NCBI GenBank assembly: GCA_038532735.1
Contig: JBCBAC010000009.1
Span: forward strand, 53,132-117,131
Direction of reading: 5' to 3'
DNA: 64,000 nucleotides
DNA from: JAHTBL01 sp038532735
GTDB lineage: Bacteria; Pseudomonadota; Alphaproteobacteria; Rhodobacterales; Rhodobacteraceae
This document shows positions 16,957 through 26,294 of this stretch, piece after piece. The position numbers and the translations under genes were made by a program. Under the pieces are notes generated by a model. That model was not told where the DNA came from. It did not search any database and was given only the letters and a program-made list of their open reading frames with translations. The first letter of the stretch is position 1; each line of letters opens with the position of its first letter.

Positions 16957-17931
16957 TCAACCTTCTGATTTCGCGCGTTTGTTATAGCAGTAAAGGCACA
17001 TCAACTCGGTTGCCACATGCGCCCCCGCGACAGCCGTGGCCCCGGTTGTATCGAAAGGCGGTGACACTTCGACAACGTCACACCCCACCATATTGATGCC
17101 CTTTAGCGCTTGCAGCATCGCCACTGCCTGCGCGCTGCTCAACCCACCCCAGACGGGCGTGCCCGTGCCAGGTGCGAAAGCCGGGTCGAGCGCATCAATA
17201 TCGAAAGTCAGATACGTCGCGTGATCCCCAAGGATCGCCTTGATCTTCGCAACCGTCGCCTCCGGCCCAATCCGGTGCACCTCTGCCGCGTCGATGATGT
17301 GAACGCCCAGCGTGTCCTCATTCGTCGTGCGAATACCCACCTGGACGGAGCGTTCAGGCACGATCAGCCCTTCCTTCACGGCCTTGTAGAACATCGTGCC
17401 GTGATCAATGCGGGTCATGTCATCGTCAGGCCAGGTATCGGAATGCGCATCAAACTGCAGGAGGCTCAGCGGGCCGAACTTTTCGGCGTAGGCGCGCAGG
17501 ATCGGGAAGCTGATATAGTGATCGCCGCCCAGCACGAGCGACCCCGCGCCCGCCTGCAGAATGCCGCGAATATGCGTCGTCAGCGCCTCGGGGAACTTCG
17601 CGATATGGCCATAGTCAAACGCCACGTCCCCGTAGTCGGCCACATTGAACTCAGTCAGCGGATTGATATCCCACCCATAAGGCGGATCGCAGGGTTGCAG
17701 GGTGGAGGCCTCCCGGATCGCCCGTGGTCCAAAACGGGTGCCGGGGCGATGCGTGGTCGCCTGATCAAACGGTACCCCGGTGACGGCCAGATCGACGCCG
17801 CTCAAATCCTTGGTATAGGTCCGCCGCAGGAACGAGGTGACGCCGCCAAAGGCATTCTCGAACGAGAGGCCGCGATAGCCATCGCGGGTCAGGGCGTTGT
17901 CCACATCCGTGGCACTGTCTTTCAAAGCCAT
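16957..17931 (-). CDS. speB: Agmatinase-type ureohydrolase
   Basis: A 324-residue ureohydrolase. It should hydrolyse agmatine to putrescine and urea, or act on a related guanidino compound. The dimanganese motifs are all present: GGDHYISFPIL, QFDAHSDTW and TFDIDALDPAFAPGTGTP. The length fits agmatinase. Substrate specificity among agmatine, guanidinobutyrate and similar compounds cannot be fixed from sequence. It is followed by DUF1499 and preceded, three bases away, by an M20 amidohydrolase. Confidence 0.88.
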   Translation of the reverse strand: MALKDSATDVDNALTRDGYRGLSFENAFGGVTSFLRRTYTKDLSGVDLAVTGVPFDQATTHRPGTRFGPRAIREASTLQPCDPPYGWDINPLTEFNVADYGDVAFDYGHIAKFPEALTTHIRGILQAGAGSLVLGGDHYISFPILRAYAEKFGPLSLLQFDAHSDTWPDDDMTRIDHGTMFYKAVKEGLIVPERSVQVGIRTTNEDTLGVHIIDAAEVHRIGPEATVAKIKAILGDHATYLTFDIDALDPAFAPGTGTPVWGGLSSAQAVAMLQALKGINMVGCDVVEVSPPFDTTGATAVAGAHVATELMCLYCYNKRAKSEG

Positions 17932-17934
17932 GGC

Positions 17935-19101
17935 TCAGCGCTCCAATGGCTGGGCACGCTCGACCAGCTGCGCAAAGAACGACGCACCCACCGGCGCAAT
18001 CTCGTCGTTGAAATCATAGGACGGGTGATGCAGCCCCGCGCTGTCCCCCTGTCCGATAAAGAGATAAGCACCGGGGCGTTTTTCCAGCATATATGCAAAG
18101 TCCTCTGCCCCCATTTCGCGGCCCGCCTCAGCGATCACATTGCCCTCGCCGACGACCTCTTTCGCCACGTCGGCTGCAAACGCGGACTTGCCCGCATCAT
18201 TCACCGTCGCCGGGTAGCCGACCTGATAATCCAGATCAGCCGAGACGCCATAGGCCGCTGCTTGCCCGTCCACAATCGCCGCCATCCGCTCCATCACCAT
18301 GGTCTGCACCGCTTTGTCGAAGGTGCGCACGGTGCCGCAGATATAGGCCCCCTCGGGGATGATGTTATCCGCGCTGCCGGTATGGATTTGCGTCACTGAG
18401 ACCACCAGATCATCCAACGCATAGTGATTACGGCTCACAATCGTCTGGATCGCTTGCACCATGCCAACGGCGGCAACAACCGGATCGCGCGTCTCATGGG
18501 GCATCGCGCCGTGGCCGCCTTCGCCCTTGATGTGAATTTCAAACGTATCAACAGCCGCCATGACCGGCCCAGGCGTGGTGTAAAACGCCCCTTCCTTGAA
18601 GCCCGGCGCATTATGCAAAGCATAGACCTCCGAGATGTCAAACCGCTCCATGATGCCTTCCTCGACCATCACGCCTGCGCCGCCACCGCCCTCTTCGGCG
18701 GGCTGAAAGATCAGCGCCACACGGCCAGAAAACTTTCGCGTCTCCGCCAGATAACGCGCGGCCCCCAGCAGCATCGTCGTGTGCCCGTCATGCCCACAGG
18801 CGTGCATCTTGCCGGGCACAGTGCTGGCCCATTCCGCGCCCGATGTCTCCTCCATCGGCAGCGCGTCCATATCCGCGCGCAACCCAATCGTAGGGCCGTC
18901 GCCCTGCCCTTTGATGATCGCCACCAGCCCGCTTTCCGCGATCCCCTCATGCAGCTCATCGACGCCAAACTCGCGCAGGCGGTCCGCCACGAAAGCCGCC
19001 GTTTCGTGGCAATCGAACTGTAATTCGGGATGCTGGTGCAGGTGCCGCCGCCACGCCGTCATATCCTCGGCATAGTCAGCGATGCGGTTGGTGACGGGCA
19101 T
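17935..19101 (-). CDS. M20 family amidohydrolase (hippurate-hydrolase type)
   Basis: A 388-residue M20D metallopeptidase that should cleave an N-acyl group or small amide in the cytoplasm. Metal and catalytic motifs in order are LRADMDALPMEE, MHACGHDGHTTMLLG, QPAEEGGGGAGVMVEEG, YALHNAPG and REMGAEDFAYML. Its placement with speB suggests amino-acid or guanidine catabolism, which is an inference. The start ATG at 19101 (MPVTNRIADY) was preferred to the one at 19164, which would overlap the divergent mazG start. Confidence 0.9.
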   Translation of the reverse strand: MPVTNRIADYAEDMTAWRRHLHQHPELQFDCHETAAFVADRLREFGVDELHEGIAESGLVAIIKGQGDGPTIGLRADMDALPMEETSGAEWASTVPGKMHACGHDGHTTMLLGAARYLAETRKFSGRVALIFQPAEEGGGGAGVMVEEGIMERFDISEVYALHNAPGFKEGAFYTTPGPVMAAVDTFEIHIKGEGGHGAMPHETRDPVVAAVGMVQAIQTIVSRNHYALDDLVVSVTQIHTGSADNIIPEGAYICGTVRTFDKAVQTMVMERMAAIVDGQAAAYGVSADLDYQVGYPATVNDAGKSAFAADVAKEVVGEGNVIAEAGREMGAEDFAYMLEKRPGAYLFIGQGDSAGLHHPSYDFNDEIAPVGASFFAQLVERAQPLER

Positions 19102-19163
19102 GGGTGGACTCCGGGCTGTGATGCGATACCGTCGCAGCAAATCATGCACCGGACCTGCCCGCA

Positions 19164-19976
19164 ATGCCCAATGACCTGATCCACGATCCCGATGGCGGGA
19201 TGCCCCGCCTTCTTGAGATTATGCGCCGCCTGCGTGATCCCGAAACCGGGTGTCCGTGGGATATCGAGCAGGATTTCGCAACCATCGCACCCTACACGAT
19301 TGAGGAAGCCTATGAGGTCGCCGATGCCATCGAACGCGCCGATTGGGCCGAGCTGGAAGGCGAGCTGGGCGATCTGTTGCTGCAAACCGTTTACCACACG
19401 CAAATGGGCGCCGAGGCCGGGCATTTCACCTTCGACAGCGTCGTGCGCGCGATCTCCGACAAGATGGTCGCACGCCACCCCCATGTCTTTGGCGACGAGA
19501 GCCGCGATAAATCTGCCGATCAGCAAACCGCCGATTGGGAAAAAATCAAAGCCGCCGAGCGTGCGGGCAAAGCGCAACGCGGCACGCTCGACGGTGTCGC
19601 CATCGGCCTGCCCGCACTTCTACGCGCCGTGAAGCTCCAAAAACGCGCTGCGCGGGTTGGTTTTGACTGGGCCGAGACCACCCAAGTCCTTGATAAAATG
19701 CAGGAAGAAGCACGCGAACTGGTGGAGGCGAAAGACACCCTCTCCCAAACCGAGGTCGAAGAGGAGTTTGGCGACTTGCTGTTCGTGATGGCCAATCTGG
19801 GCCGACATCTGAAAATCGACCCCGAGGCCGCACTCCGCGCCGCTAACGCCAAATTCACCCGCCGGTTTGAAGCGATAGAGGCGGCGCTGGCAGAGACCGG
19901 GAGAACGCCATCCGACAGCACTCTCCAAGAAATGGACGCCCTTTGGGACGCGGCCAAAGCGCAGGAAAAACAATGA
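19164..19976 (+). CDS. mazG: Nucleoside triphosphate pyrophosphohydrolase MazG
   Basis: A 270-residue tandem MazG. The first domain carries EEAYEVADAIE and ELEGELGDLLLQTVYHT; the second carries EARELVEAK and EVEEEFGDLLFVMANLGRHL. It hydrolyses NTPs to NMP and pyrophosphate, clearing damaged nucleotides. It is first in a tightly packed set mazG - nucleoside hydrolase - GNAT - selO in which each gene overlaps the next. Confidence 0.95.
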   Translation: MPNDLIHDPDGGMPRLLEIMRRLRDPETGCPWDIEQDFATIAPYTIEEAYEVADAIERADWAELEGELGDLLLQTVYHTQMGAEAGHFTFDSVVRAISDKMVARHPHVFGDESRDKSADQQTADWEKIKAAERAGKAQRGTLDGVAIGLPALLRAVKLQKRAARVGFDWAETTQVLDKMQEEARELVEAKDTLSQTEVEEEFGDLLFVMANLGRHLKIDPEAALRAANAKFTRRFEAIEAALAETGRTPSDSTLQEMDALWDAAKAQEKQ

Positions 19977-20905
19977 CCCCACGCCCGATCATTATCGACA
20001 CCGATCCCGGACAGGATGACGCCGTCGCGATCCTGCTCGCACTCTCCTCGCCCGAGGTTGAGGTTCTGGGCATCACGGCCGTGGCGGGCAACGTGCGTCT
20101 GCCACTCACCGAAAAAAACGCGCGCATCGTCTGCGAACTGGCAGGCCGGATGGACGTAAAGGTGTTTGCCGGTTGCGACGCGCCACTGACCCGCAAGCTG
20201 ATCACAGCCGAGCATGTGCACGGCCAAACCGGCCTCGACGGGCCTGAAATGCCCGATCCTACAATGCCGCTGCAAGATCAACACGCAGTCGACTTCATTA
20301 TCGACACTGTGCGGGAAACAGACGGCGTCACGCTGTGCCCCCTCGGCCCGCTGACCAATATCGCGACGGCGCTTCAGAAAGCGCCCGATATCGCCCCGCG
20401 CATCCGCGAAATTGTCCTGATGGGCGGGGCCTATTTCGAGGTCGGCAACATCACCCCATCGGCAGAATTCAACATTTACGTCGACCCGGAAGCTGCTGAT
20501 ATCGTGTTTAAATCCGACGTCCCAATCACGGTGATGCCGCTCGACGTCACCCATAAAGCGCTGACCACCCAGCCCCGCGTTGATGCGTTTCGCGATATGG
20601 GAACGCCGGTCGGCGAAGCCGTTGCCGCCTGGACCGATTTCTTCAATCGCTTTGATATGGAGAAATATGCCTCCCCCGGCGCGCCCCTCCATGACCCGTG
20701 TGTCATTGCCTACCTGATCAACCCGGACCTTTTCAAAGGCCGTCACGTGAACGTCTGTGTGGAGACGTCCTCGGACCTCACCCTCGGCATGACCGTGGCC
20801 GATTGGTGGGGCGTGACAGATCGCAAACCTAATGCGATGTTCATGGGGGATATCGACGCGGACGGCTTTTTCGATCTGCTGACCGACCGGATCGCGACGC
20901 TATGA
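19973..20905 (+). CDS. Inosine-uridine preferring nucleoside hydrolase
   Basis: A 310-residue IunH-type ribohydrolase with the calcium-binding signature IIIDTDPGQDDAVAILLAL, the conserved GLDGPEMP and GPLTNIATALQ segments, and the late Asp in PLHDPCVIAYL. It splits purine or pyrimidine nucleosides to base and ribose. The preferred base cannot be inferred. Its ATG overlaps the mazG stop. An alternative start 30 bases upstream lies within mazG. Confidence 0.92.
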   Translation: MTPRPIIIDTDPGQDDAVAILLALSSPEVEVLGITAVAGNVRLPLTEKNARIVCELAGRMDVKVFAGCDAPLTRKLITAEHVHGQTGLDGPEMPDPTMPLQDQHAVDFIIDTVRETDGVTLCPLGPLTNIATALQKAPDIAPRIREIVLMGGAYFEVGNITPSAEFNIYVDPEAADIVFKSDVPITVMPLDVTHKALTTQPRVDAFRDMGTPVGEAVAAWTDFFNRFDMEKYASPGAPLHDPCVIAYLINPDLFKGRHVNVCVETSSDLTLGMTVADWWGVTDRKPNAMFMGDIDADGFFDLLTDRIATL

Positions 20906-21348
20906 CTGCGCTGCACCTCGCTGGCCCCGACGATGCTGCCCGCATCCTGCCCTTGATGGCGCAGTTTCACGCCCATCACGGCCTCGACTATTCCGACGGT
21001 CACCGGGCCGCTGCACTTGATCCGTTGCTCAATGGCTCACCGCTGGGTGTCGCGTATCTGATCGGCCCGCAAAAGGCGCCCATAGGCTATGTGATCCTAT
21101 CCTTTGGTTGGTCGATCGCCATGGGTGGCATGGACGGCTTCATCGATGAAATCTATATCAGGGAAAGCGTGCGCGGCCGTGGTATCGGCTCCGAAGTGCT
21201 GATCGAATTGCCCAAAGCGCTGGCCGGGGTCGGCCTGAAGGCGCTGCATCTCGAAGTTCACAAAGACAACACCCGCGCGCAAGAGCTATATAGCCGTTTG
21301 GGTTTCGTGCGGCGCGATGGCTATCACCTTATGACACGGACGCTTTGA
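20902..21348 (+). CDS. GNAT family N-acetyltransferase
   Basis: A 148-residue single-domain GNAT. The acetyl-CoA loop is visible as VRGRGIGSEVLIEL, followed by LHLEVHKDNTRAQELYSRLGFVRRDGY. Substrate unknown. It starts on the ATGA overlap with the nucleoside hydrolase and its TGA overlaps the ATG of selO, so it is certainly co-translated. Confidence 0.87.
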   Translation: MTALHLAGPDDAARILPLMAQFHAHHGLDYSDGHRAAALDPLLNGSPLGVAYLIGPQKAPIGYVILSFGWSIAMGGMDGFIDEIYIRESVRGRGIGSEVLIELPKALAGVGLKALHLEVHKDNTRAQELYSRLGFVRRDGYHLMTRTL

Positions 21349-22736
21349 TGGATTTTCCGTTTGAGAATACCTACGCGCAACTGCCCGAGCGGCTCTACAC
21401 CAAGCTGTCGCCGACGCCTGTAAAAGCGCCAAAGCTGATCGCGTATAACGCAGGTCTGGCGGCAGAGATGAACATTAAGGGCGACCCGGAAGCGGCTGTT
21501 TTTTCTGGAAATACTATTCCAGGTGATGCCGATCCCCTTGCACAGGTTTATGCCGGGCACCAGTTCGGGCATTGGAACCCGCAACTGGGCGATGGGCGCG
21601 CCATTCTGCTGGGCGAAGTGGCCGGACGTGATATCCAGCTCAAGGGCTCCGGCCCCACGCCTTACAGCCGCTCCGGTGACGGACGCGCTTGGCTCGGGCC
21701 GGTCTTGCGCGAATATGTCGTGAGCGAGTTCATGCATGCCGCCGGGGTCCCCACCACACGCGCCCTTGCCGCCGTCACAACCGGCGAGATCGTCCTGCGC
21801 GAAACGCCCCTTCCAGGCGCAATCCTGACCCGTGTTGCTGCAAGCCATATCCGGGTCGGCACGTTCCAGTACTTCGCCTCCCGCACCGATGCGCCCGCCT
21901 TGCAAACCCTCGTCGATCATTGCATCGCGCGGCACTATCCCGATGCGAATGGCCCTCAAGGGCTGCTGGACGCGGTGGTGACTGCACAAGCCAATCTGAT
22001 CGCCAAATGGATGTCGCTGGGCTTCATTCACGGCGTGATGAACACCGACAATTGCGCGATTTCAGGGGAAACCATTGACTATGGCCCCTGCGCCTTCATG
22101 GATGCCTACCACCCGGAGACAAAGTTCAGCTCCATCGACCAATTCGGGCGGTATGCTTATAACAACCAGCCCGATATCGCAGCTTGGAACCTTGCCCAAC
22201 TGGCCACGAGCCTGTTGCAACTCATGCCGGATCGGGATGCCGCGATTGAGAGCTTCACCGAAAGCGTGAATGGCTTTATCCCTGCGTTTCAAACGGCTTA
22301 CAGCGCGATCTTTATGTCAAAGATCGGGATTTCCCATGTGCAAGACGGAGATATGGCGCTGGTATCTGACCTACTCGACAGGATGGCAGCCAATCAGGCG
22401 GATTTCACCAACACCTTCCGCGCGCTTTCGGACGGCAGCGCACGCGATCAGTTCGTGGACCCCACCGCCTTCGACAGCTGGGCGGATGGCTGGCAGTCCC
22501 GGATCGCGTCAGAGCCGGACGCCAAGGCGCTGATGCGCCAGACAAACCCCGCTGTCATCCCGCGCAATCACCGCATTGAGGAGATGATCCAGGCCGCCGT
22601 CGCAGGCGATTATGGGCTGTTTGAGCGGCTCAACACGGTACTGGCCGCGCCATACACCCTGTCCGATGCCGATCAGGACCTCGCCGCCCCACCCACCGAA
22701 CAAGAGATCGTGCATCAGACCTTTTGCGGCACCTGA
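21348..22736 (+). CDS. selO: Protein adenylyltransferase SelO (YdiU)
   Basis: A 462-residue SelO pseudokinase. Known members transfer AMP from ATP to Ser, Thr or Tyr of target proteins during redox stress. Family blocks seen are YAGHQFGHWNPQLGDGRA, DIQLKGSGPTPYSR, VLREYVVSEFMHAAGVPTTR, GVMNTDNCAISGETIDYGP and QFGRYAYNNQP. The protein ends Phe-Cys-Gly-Thr: the antepenultimate Cys stands where selenocysteine occurs in some homologues. The start is ATG at 21348, overlapping the GNAT stop. It converges with the DMT transporter gene with a 22-base overlap. Confidence 0.93.
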   Translation: MDFPFENTYAQLPERLYTKLSPTPVKAPKLIAYNAGLAAEMNIKGDPEAAVFSGNTIPGDADPLAQVYAGHQFGHWNPQLGDGRAILLGEVAGRDIQLKGSGPTPYSRSGDGRAWLGPVLREYVVSEFMHAAGVPTTRALAAVTTGEIVLRETPLPGAILTRVAASHIRVGTFQYFASRTDAPALQTLVDHCIARHYPDANGPQGLLDAVVTAQANLIAKWMSLGFIHGVMNTDNCAISGETIDYGPCAFMDAYHPETKFSSIDQFGRYAYNNQPDIAAWNLAQLATSLLQLMPDRDAAIESFTESVNGFIPAFQTAYSAIFMSKIGISHVQDGDMALVSDLLDRMAANQADFTNTFRALSDGSARDQFVDPTAFDSWADGWQSRIASEPDAKALMRQTNPAVIPRNHRIEEMIQAAVAGDYGLFERLNTVLAAPYTLSDADQDLAAPPTEQEIVHQTFCGT

Positions 22737-23590
22737 CGGGGTTTGCGGTTGATCAGGATCAGGCCCAGCGCGACCAACACAAGCGCGCTGAGGATCGAGG
22801 CGCCAATCTCTTCGCCCAGCAAGAGCCATCCCAGAAGCACGCCAAAGATCGGCGAAAGAAAGCTGAAGGACGCGACAGACGCGGCGGGATAGAGGCTGAG
22901 CAGCCAAAGCCAGAAGATAAAGCCGCCGCTGACGACAAGCACGATCTGGAACGCGAGCCCCCAAAGGTGGATGGGCGCAAGATCCCGGATCAGCGGTCCG
23001 AAAAAGAGCGCCGCAATCAGCAAGATCGGCGCAGAGACAAGCACTTGCCACATCAATTGCATCTCGGGGCTGTCTTCACGCAACCGCGTCGCGCGGACGC
23101 CCAGCGCACTTGCGGCCCAGCCAATCGCCGCCCCCAGGGCACATAGATCACCCGCAAGGCTCGCCGTGCCATCGTCTTGCCGCGAGAAGATCGCGACAGC
23201 CACACCTGCAAAGGCCAGAACCAGACCGGCAGCTTTGGCCCCGGTGATCCGCTCCCCCAGCAGAAAATGTGCGCCAATCGCCATCCAGACGGGCATCGAA
23301 TAGAAAATCACCGCACTGCGCGACACGGTCGTCAGATCAAGCGCCACAAAAAGGCAGACGAACTCTGCCGCGAAGATTGCGCCCACCAGCAGACCGGGCC
23401 CAACGGCCTCGAAATTGAGCCGAATGCCGCGAAACCGCATCCACGCGTAGATGCAAAACACCGCACCAAGCGAGCGCAGACCCGCAAAGAACACAGGCTG
23501 CAAGCCACCGTTCGTGACTTTGATAACCACCTGATTAAACGCCAGAAAGATGGCAAATCCGATCAGGGAGATCGCGCCAAAGGCATCCAT
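22715..23590 (-). CDS. DMT family (EamA) transporter
   Basis: A 291-residue inner-membrane protein with about ten hydrophobic segments in two EamA repeats. The first repeat contains LFVALDLTTVSRSAVIFYSMPVWMAIG and the second FIFWLWLLSLYPAASVASFSFLSPIFGVL. Such proteins usually export amino acids or metabolites; the substrate is unknown. The start at 23590 (MDAFGAISLIGF) has AAGGA just upstream; an ATG at 23608 is also possible. It is divergent from the antiporter gene. Confidence 0.87.
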   Translation of the reverse strand: MDAFGAISLIGFAIFLAFNQVVIKVTNGGLQPVFFAGLRSLGAVFCIYAWMRFRGIRLNFEAVGPGLLVGAIFAAEFVCLFVALDLTTVSRSAVIFYSMPVWMAIGAHFLLGERITGAKAAGLVLAFAGVAVAIFSRQDDGTASLAGDLCALGAAIGWAASALGVRATRLREDSPEMQLMWQVLVSAPILLIAALFFGPLIRDLAPIHLWGLAFQIVLVVSGGFIFWLWLLSLYPAASVASFSFLSPIFGVLLGWLLLGEEIGASILSALVLVALGLILINRKPRQVPQKV

Positions 23591-23689
23591 ATGATCCTTG
23601 CGTTGCATGGACTGCACAAAGGCAGTGTGCCGCAGCGCCGTCAAGCGATCATCCGTGTTAAGGCGGCGCAAAAGACAACGGACAGTGAC

Positions 23690-24937
23690 ATGACTTTTCT
23701 ACAGATCACCTCGCTGCTGATCGTGCTTGCGGGCGCGTTCGGCGCGATCAATTACCTCTATCTCAAACTCCCATCGGCAATTGGTATCCTGATTGTGGCC
23801 TTTGCGGCTTCGCTTGGGGTGATGGCGGTCGATCTGATCCTGCCCTCCCTCGGTATGGCGGACACGGTGCGCGCAACCGTGACCGGCATCAACTTTTCAG
23901 AGGCTGTTCTAGAGGGCATGCTGGGCCTGCTGCTCTTTGCGGGCGCGCTTCATGTAAAGTTGCGCGATCTGCGGGTTGAATGGCTGCTCATTTTCCTGAT
24001 GGCGACCATTGGCGTAGGTCTGTCCACAGCAATCATCGGCACCGCGTTCTCGTGGATCACCGGGATGCCCATCATGATTGCGTTGGTCTTCGGGGCGATC
24101 ATCTCTCCTACGGACCCTGTGGCGGTTCTGGGCGTTCTGCGCGAAGCGAACCTGAAGAAATCCCTAGAGACAAAGATCGCAGGCGAGAGCCTTTTCAACG
24201 ACGGTGTCGCCTATGTCGTCTTTCTGATTCTGGTTGGCCTGGCCTTCCCGGGTGATGACCACCACGGCTCTGGGCTGGGGGATGCGGCGCTTCTTTTCGT
24301 GCAGGAAGCACTTGGCGGCGCGGTTCTGGGCATCGTCCTTGGGTGGCTGACCTTCCGCGTGATGCGGCTGATTGATGATTACTCGCTTGAAGTGCTCATT
24401 ACGCTCGGCCTTGCCTTTGGGGGCTATGAGCTGGCGATCTGGTTGCATGTCTCCGCTCCGATCATGGCGGTCTGTGCGGGGCTGCTGATCGGAGACATCG
24501 GCGCCAAGCACGGGATGAGCGCAGAGACCCGCGACTATGTCGATGCGTTCTGGAAGCTAGTGGACGAAATCCTGAACGCAGTTCTTTTCCTGCTCATCGG
24601 GTTTGAGGTTTTCGCGATTGTCTTAGACGCCTCGTTTCTGACAGCGGGCGTCATGGCGATCGGTCTGGCCCTTATCGCACGGCTTGCGGCGGTGGCGGTG
24701 CCCGTGCTGATGCTCAAGCCATTTCGCGACTTCTCGCAAGGCGTGGTGCCGATCATGACATGGGGTGGGTTAAAAGGCGGCATCTCGGTCGCGCTCGCGC
24801 TGTCCTTACCCGAGGGGGAATGGAAACCGCTGATCCTGACGGCGACCTATATCGTGGTGCTCTTCTCAATCATCGTGCAAGGGTTGACCGTTGCGCCACT
24901 TGCCCGACGTGTCGGGCGCGCGCCCGATCTGCTGTAA
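23690..24937 (+). CDS. NhaP-type cation/proton antiporter
   Basis: A 415-residue CPA1-family antiporter with twelve or so membrane helices. Signature ion-site segments are FGAIISPTDPVAVLGVLRE and AGESLFNDGVAYVVFLIL, and the late PIMTWGGLKGGISVALALSLP is typical. It should exchange Na+ or K+ for protons across the inner membrane, useful in a marine setting. Longer readings upstream lie over the divergent transporter gene and were rejected. Confidence 0.92.
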   Translation: MTFLQITSLLIVLAGAFGAINYLYLKLPSAIGILIVAFAASLGVMAVDLILPSLGMADTVRATVTGINFSEAVLEGMLGLLLFAGALHVKLRDLRVEWLLIFLMATIGVGLSTAIIGTAFSWITGMPIMIALVFGAIISPTDPVAVLGVLREANLKKSLETKIAGESLFNDGVAYVVFLILVGLAFPGDDHHGSGLGDAALLFVQEALGGAVLGIVLGWLTFRVMRLIDDYSLEVLITLGLAFGGYELAIWLHVSAPIMAVCAGLLIGDIGAKHGMSAETRDYVDAFWKLVDEILNAVLFLLIGFEVFAIVLDASFLTAGVMAIGLALIARLAAVAVPVLMLKPFRDFSQGVVPIMTWGGLKGGISVALALSLPEGEWKPLILTATYIVVLFSIIVQGLTVAPLARRVGRAPDLL

Positions 24938-25028
24938 CCCGATGCCCCTGCGCGGTTTTTCCCCCTGCTCAGAAGGGATTACCTGTGCAAAGGTGGCCTA
25001 TCTGGAACCTACAACAGGGGGATGACCT

Positions 25029-25784
25029 ATGGGATTGATGGGCACATTGGCGAAAGTCGCAATCGGATTTGCAGCGGCCAAAGGCATGGAAAAGATGAAC
25101 CAAAGCGGCGGTTTGCAAGGGATGATGGAGCAGATGTCAGGCGGCGCGCAGACCGGTGCCGGTGGCCTTCAGGATATGATGGGCAAAATGATGGGCGGTG
25201 CCGGAGCGGGCGCCGGCAACCTTCAGGACATGATGAGCCAGATGATGGGCGGCGGGGCCGCTCCTGCCGAGAGCAGCGACAAGGGCGGCCTTTTGAGCAA
25301 TCTTGGCGGTGCGGGTGGCGCGGGCCTTGCGGGCATGCTTGCCATGGCAGGGGGCGCAGCTGCTATGGGTGGCAGCGGGCTCAAGGATATGCTGGGCGCT
25401 GTCGGTCAGGAAAAGGCCTCTGACGAGATGGAGCAGAACGCAGGCGTGATGCTGCGCGCAATCATCCAAGCCGCCAAAGCCGATGGCGAGATTGACCCCG
25501 AAGAGCAGGCCCGCATCATGGAGACCGTGGGCGAGGATGCCGAAGCTGAAGACATCGCTTTTGTGCGCGAACAGCTTGCCGCACCCGTCAATGTCGAAGC
25601 CCTTGCCGCCGACACGCCCCACGGGATGGAGGCGCAGGTTTATGCCATGTCGCTCATGTCGATCCGCGTCGATACGCAAGCGGAGGTCGCCTATCTAACC
25701 GATCTGGCCAGCGCCCTGCGGCTCCCCAAAGCCACACTGGACATGGTGCATGCGCAAATGGGCGCGCCCGCCCTGCCCGCTTAA
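25029..25784 (+). CDS. DUF533 / TerB-like protein with Met-Gly repeats
   Basis: A 251-residue protein. Residues about 20-80 carry three imperfect repeats built on Leu-Gln-(Asp/Gly)-Met-Met plus Gly-rich linkers (GGLQDMMGKMMGG, GNLQDMMSQMMGGG). A short hydrophobic Gly/Ala stretch follows (AGGAGLAGMLAMAGGAAAMG), then a C-terminal helical TerB-like domain with IIQAAKADGEIDPEEQARIME. DUF533 (YebE) proteins are membrane-associated and of unknown function. Spacing suggests its own promoter. Confidence 0.8.
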   Translation: MGLMGTLAKVAIGFAAAKGMEKMNQSGGLQGMMEQMSGGAQTGAGGLQDMMGKMMGGAGAGAGNLQDMMSQMMGGGAAPAESSDKGGLLSNLGGAGGAGLAGMLAMAGGAAAMGGSGLKDMLGAVGQEKASDEMEQNAGVMLRAIIQAAKADGEIDPEEQARIMETVGEDAEAEDIAFVREQLAAPVNVEALAADTPHGMEAQVYAMSLMSIRVDTQAEVAYLTDLASALRLPKATLDMVHAQMGAPALPA

Positions 25785-25868
25785 TCTAGCCGGGGGAGCC
25801 GCTTTCGTGGTTCCCTCTGCTGCCCGCCCGCGCTACACCTTGGCTTCAAGATCACGTCGGGGGGCAAA

Positions 25869-26279
25869 ATGACCGATACCATTCTGTCGCGTTGCGAGGC
25901 CAAGGGCCTGCGTATGACCGACCAGCGCCGCACCATTGCGCGCGTTCTGGAAGGCGCGGATGATCACCCGGATGTCGAAGAGCTTTACGCCCGCGCCTCT
26001 GCCGCGGATGCGGCCATTTCGATCGCGACAGTCTACCGGACCGTGAAGCTGTTTGAAGAAGCCGGGATCCTTGACAAGCATGATTTCGGCGACGGCCGCG
26101 CACGCTACGAGACGACCGACCGCGAACATCACGACCACCTGATCGACATCAACTCGGGCGAAGTGATTGAGTTTGTCGACCCAGAGATAGAAGCGCTTCA
26201 GGACAAGATCGCAGAGAAGCTGGGCTACAAGCTGAAGGGTCACAAGCTGGAGCTTTACGGCGTACCCATCAAGAAATGA
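25869..26279 (+). CDS. fur: Fur-family metalloregulator (Fur/Mur)
   Basis: A 136-residue repressor. An N-terminal winged helix (ACEAKGLRMTDQRRTIARVL-like start, then IATVYRTVKLFEEAGI) is followed by the metal-binding dimerisation domain with TTDREHHDHLIDINSGEVIEF. The Cys-X-X-Cys structural zinc motifs of enterobacterial Fur are absent, as is usual for alphaproteobacterial Fur/Mur proteins, many of which sense manganese. Whether it answers to Fe or Mn cannot be told. I see no clear Fur box in the 84 bases upstream. Confidence 0.87.
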   Translation: MTDTILSRCEAKGLRMTDQRRTIARVLEGADDHPDVEELYARASAADAAISIATVYRTVKLFEEAGILDKHDFGDGRARYETTDREHHDHLIDINSGEVIEFVDPEIEALQDKIAEKLGYKLKGHKLELYGVPIKK

Positions 26280-26294
26280 GGGTGGCGGGCTGGC

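Noticed and set aside
17110..18399. 429-codon plus-strand open frame
   Set aside because: Runs antisense across speB and the M20 gene; no family features.
25137..25275. CRISPR-like or satellite repeat
   Set aside because: The repeats are imperfect, in frame and encode the Met-Gly segment of the DUF533 protein.
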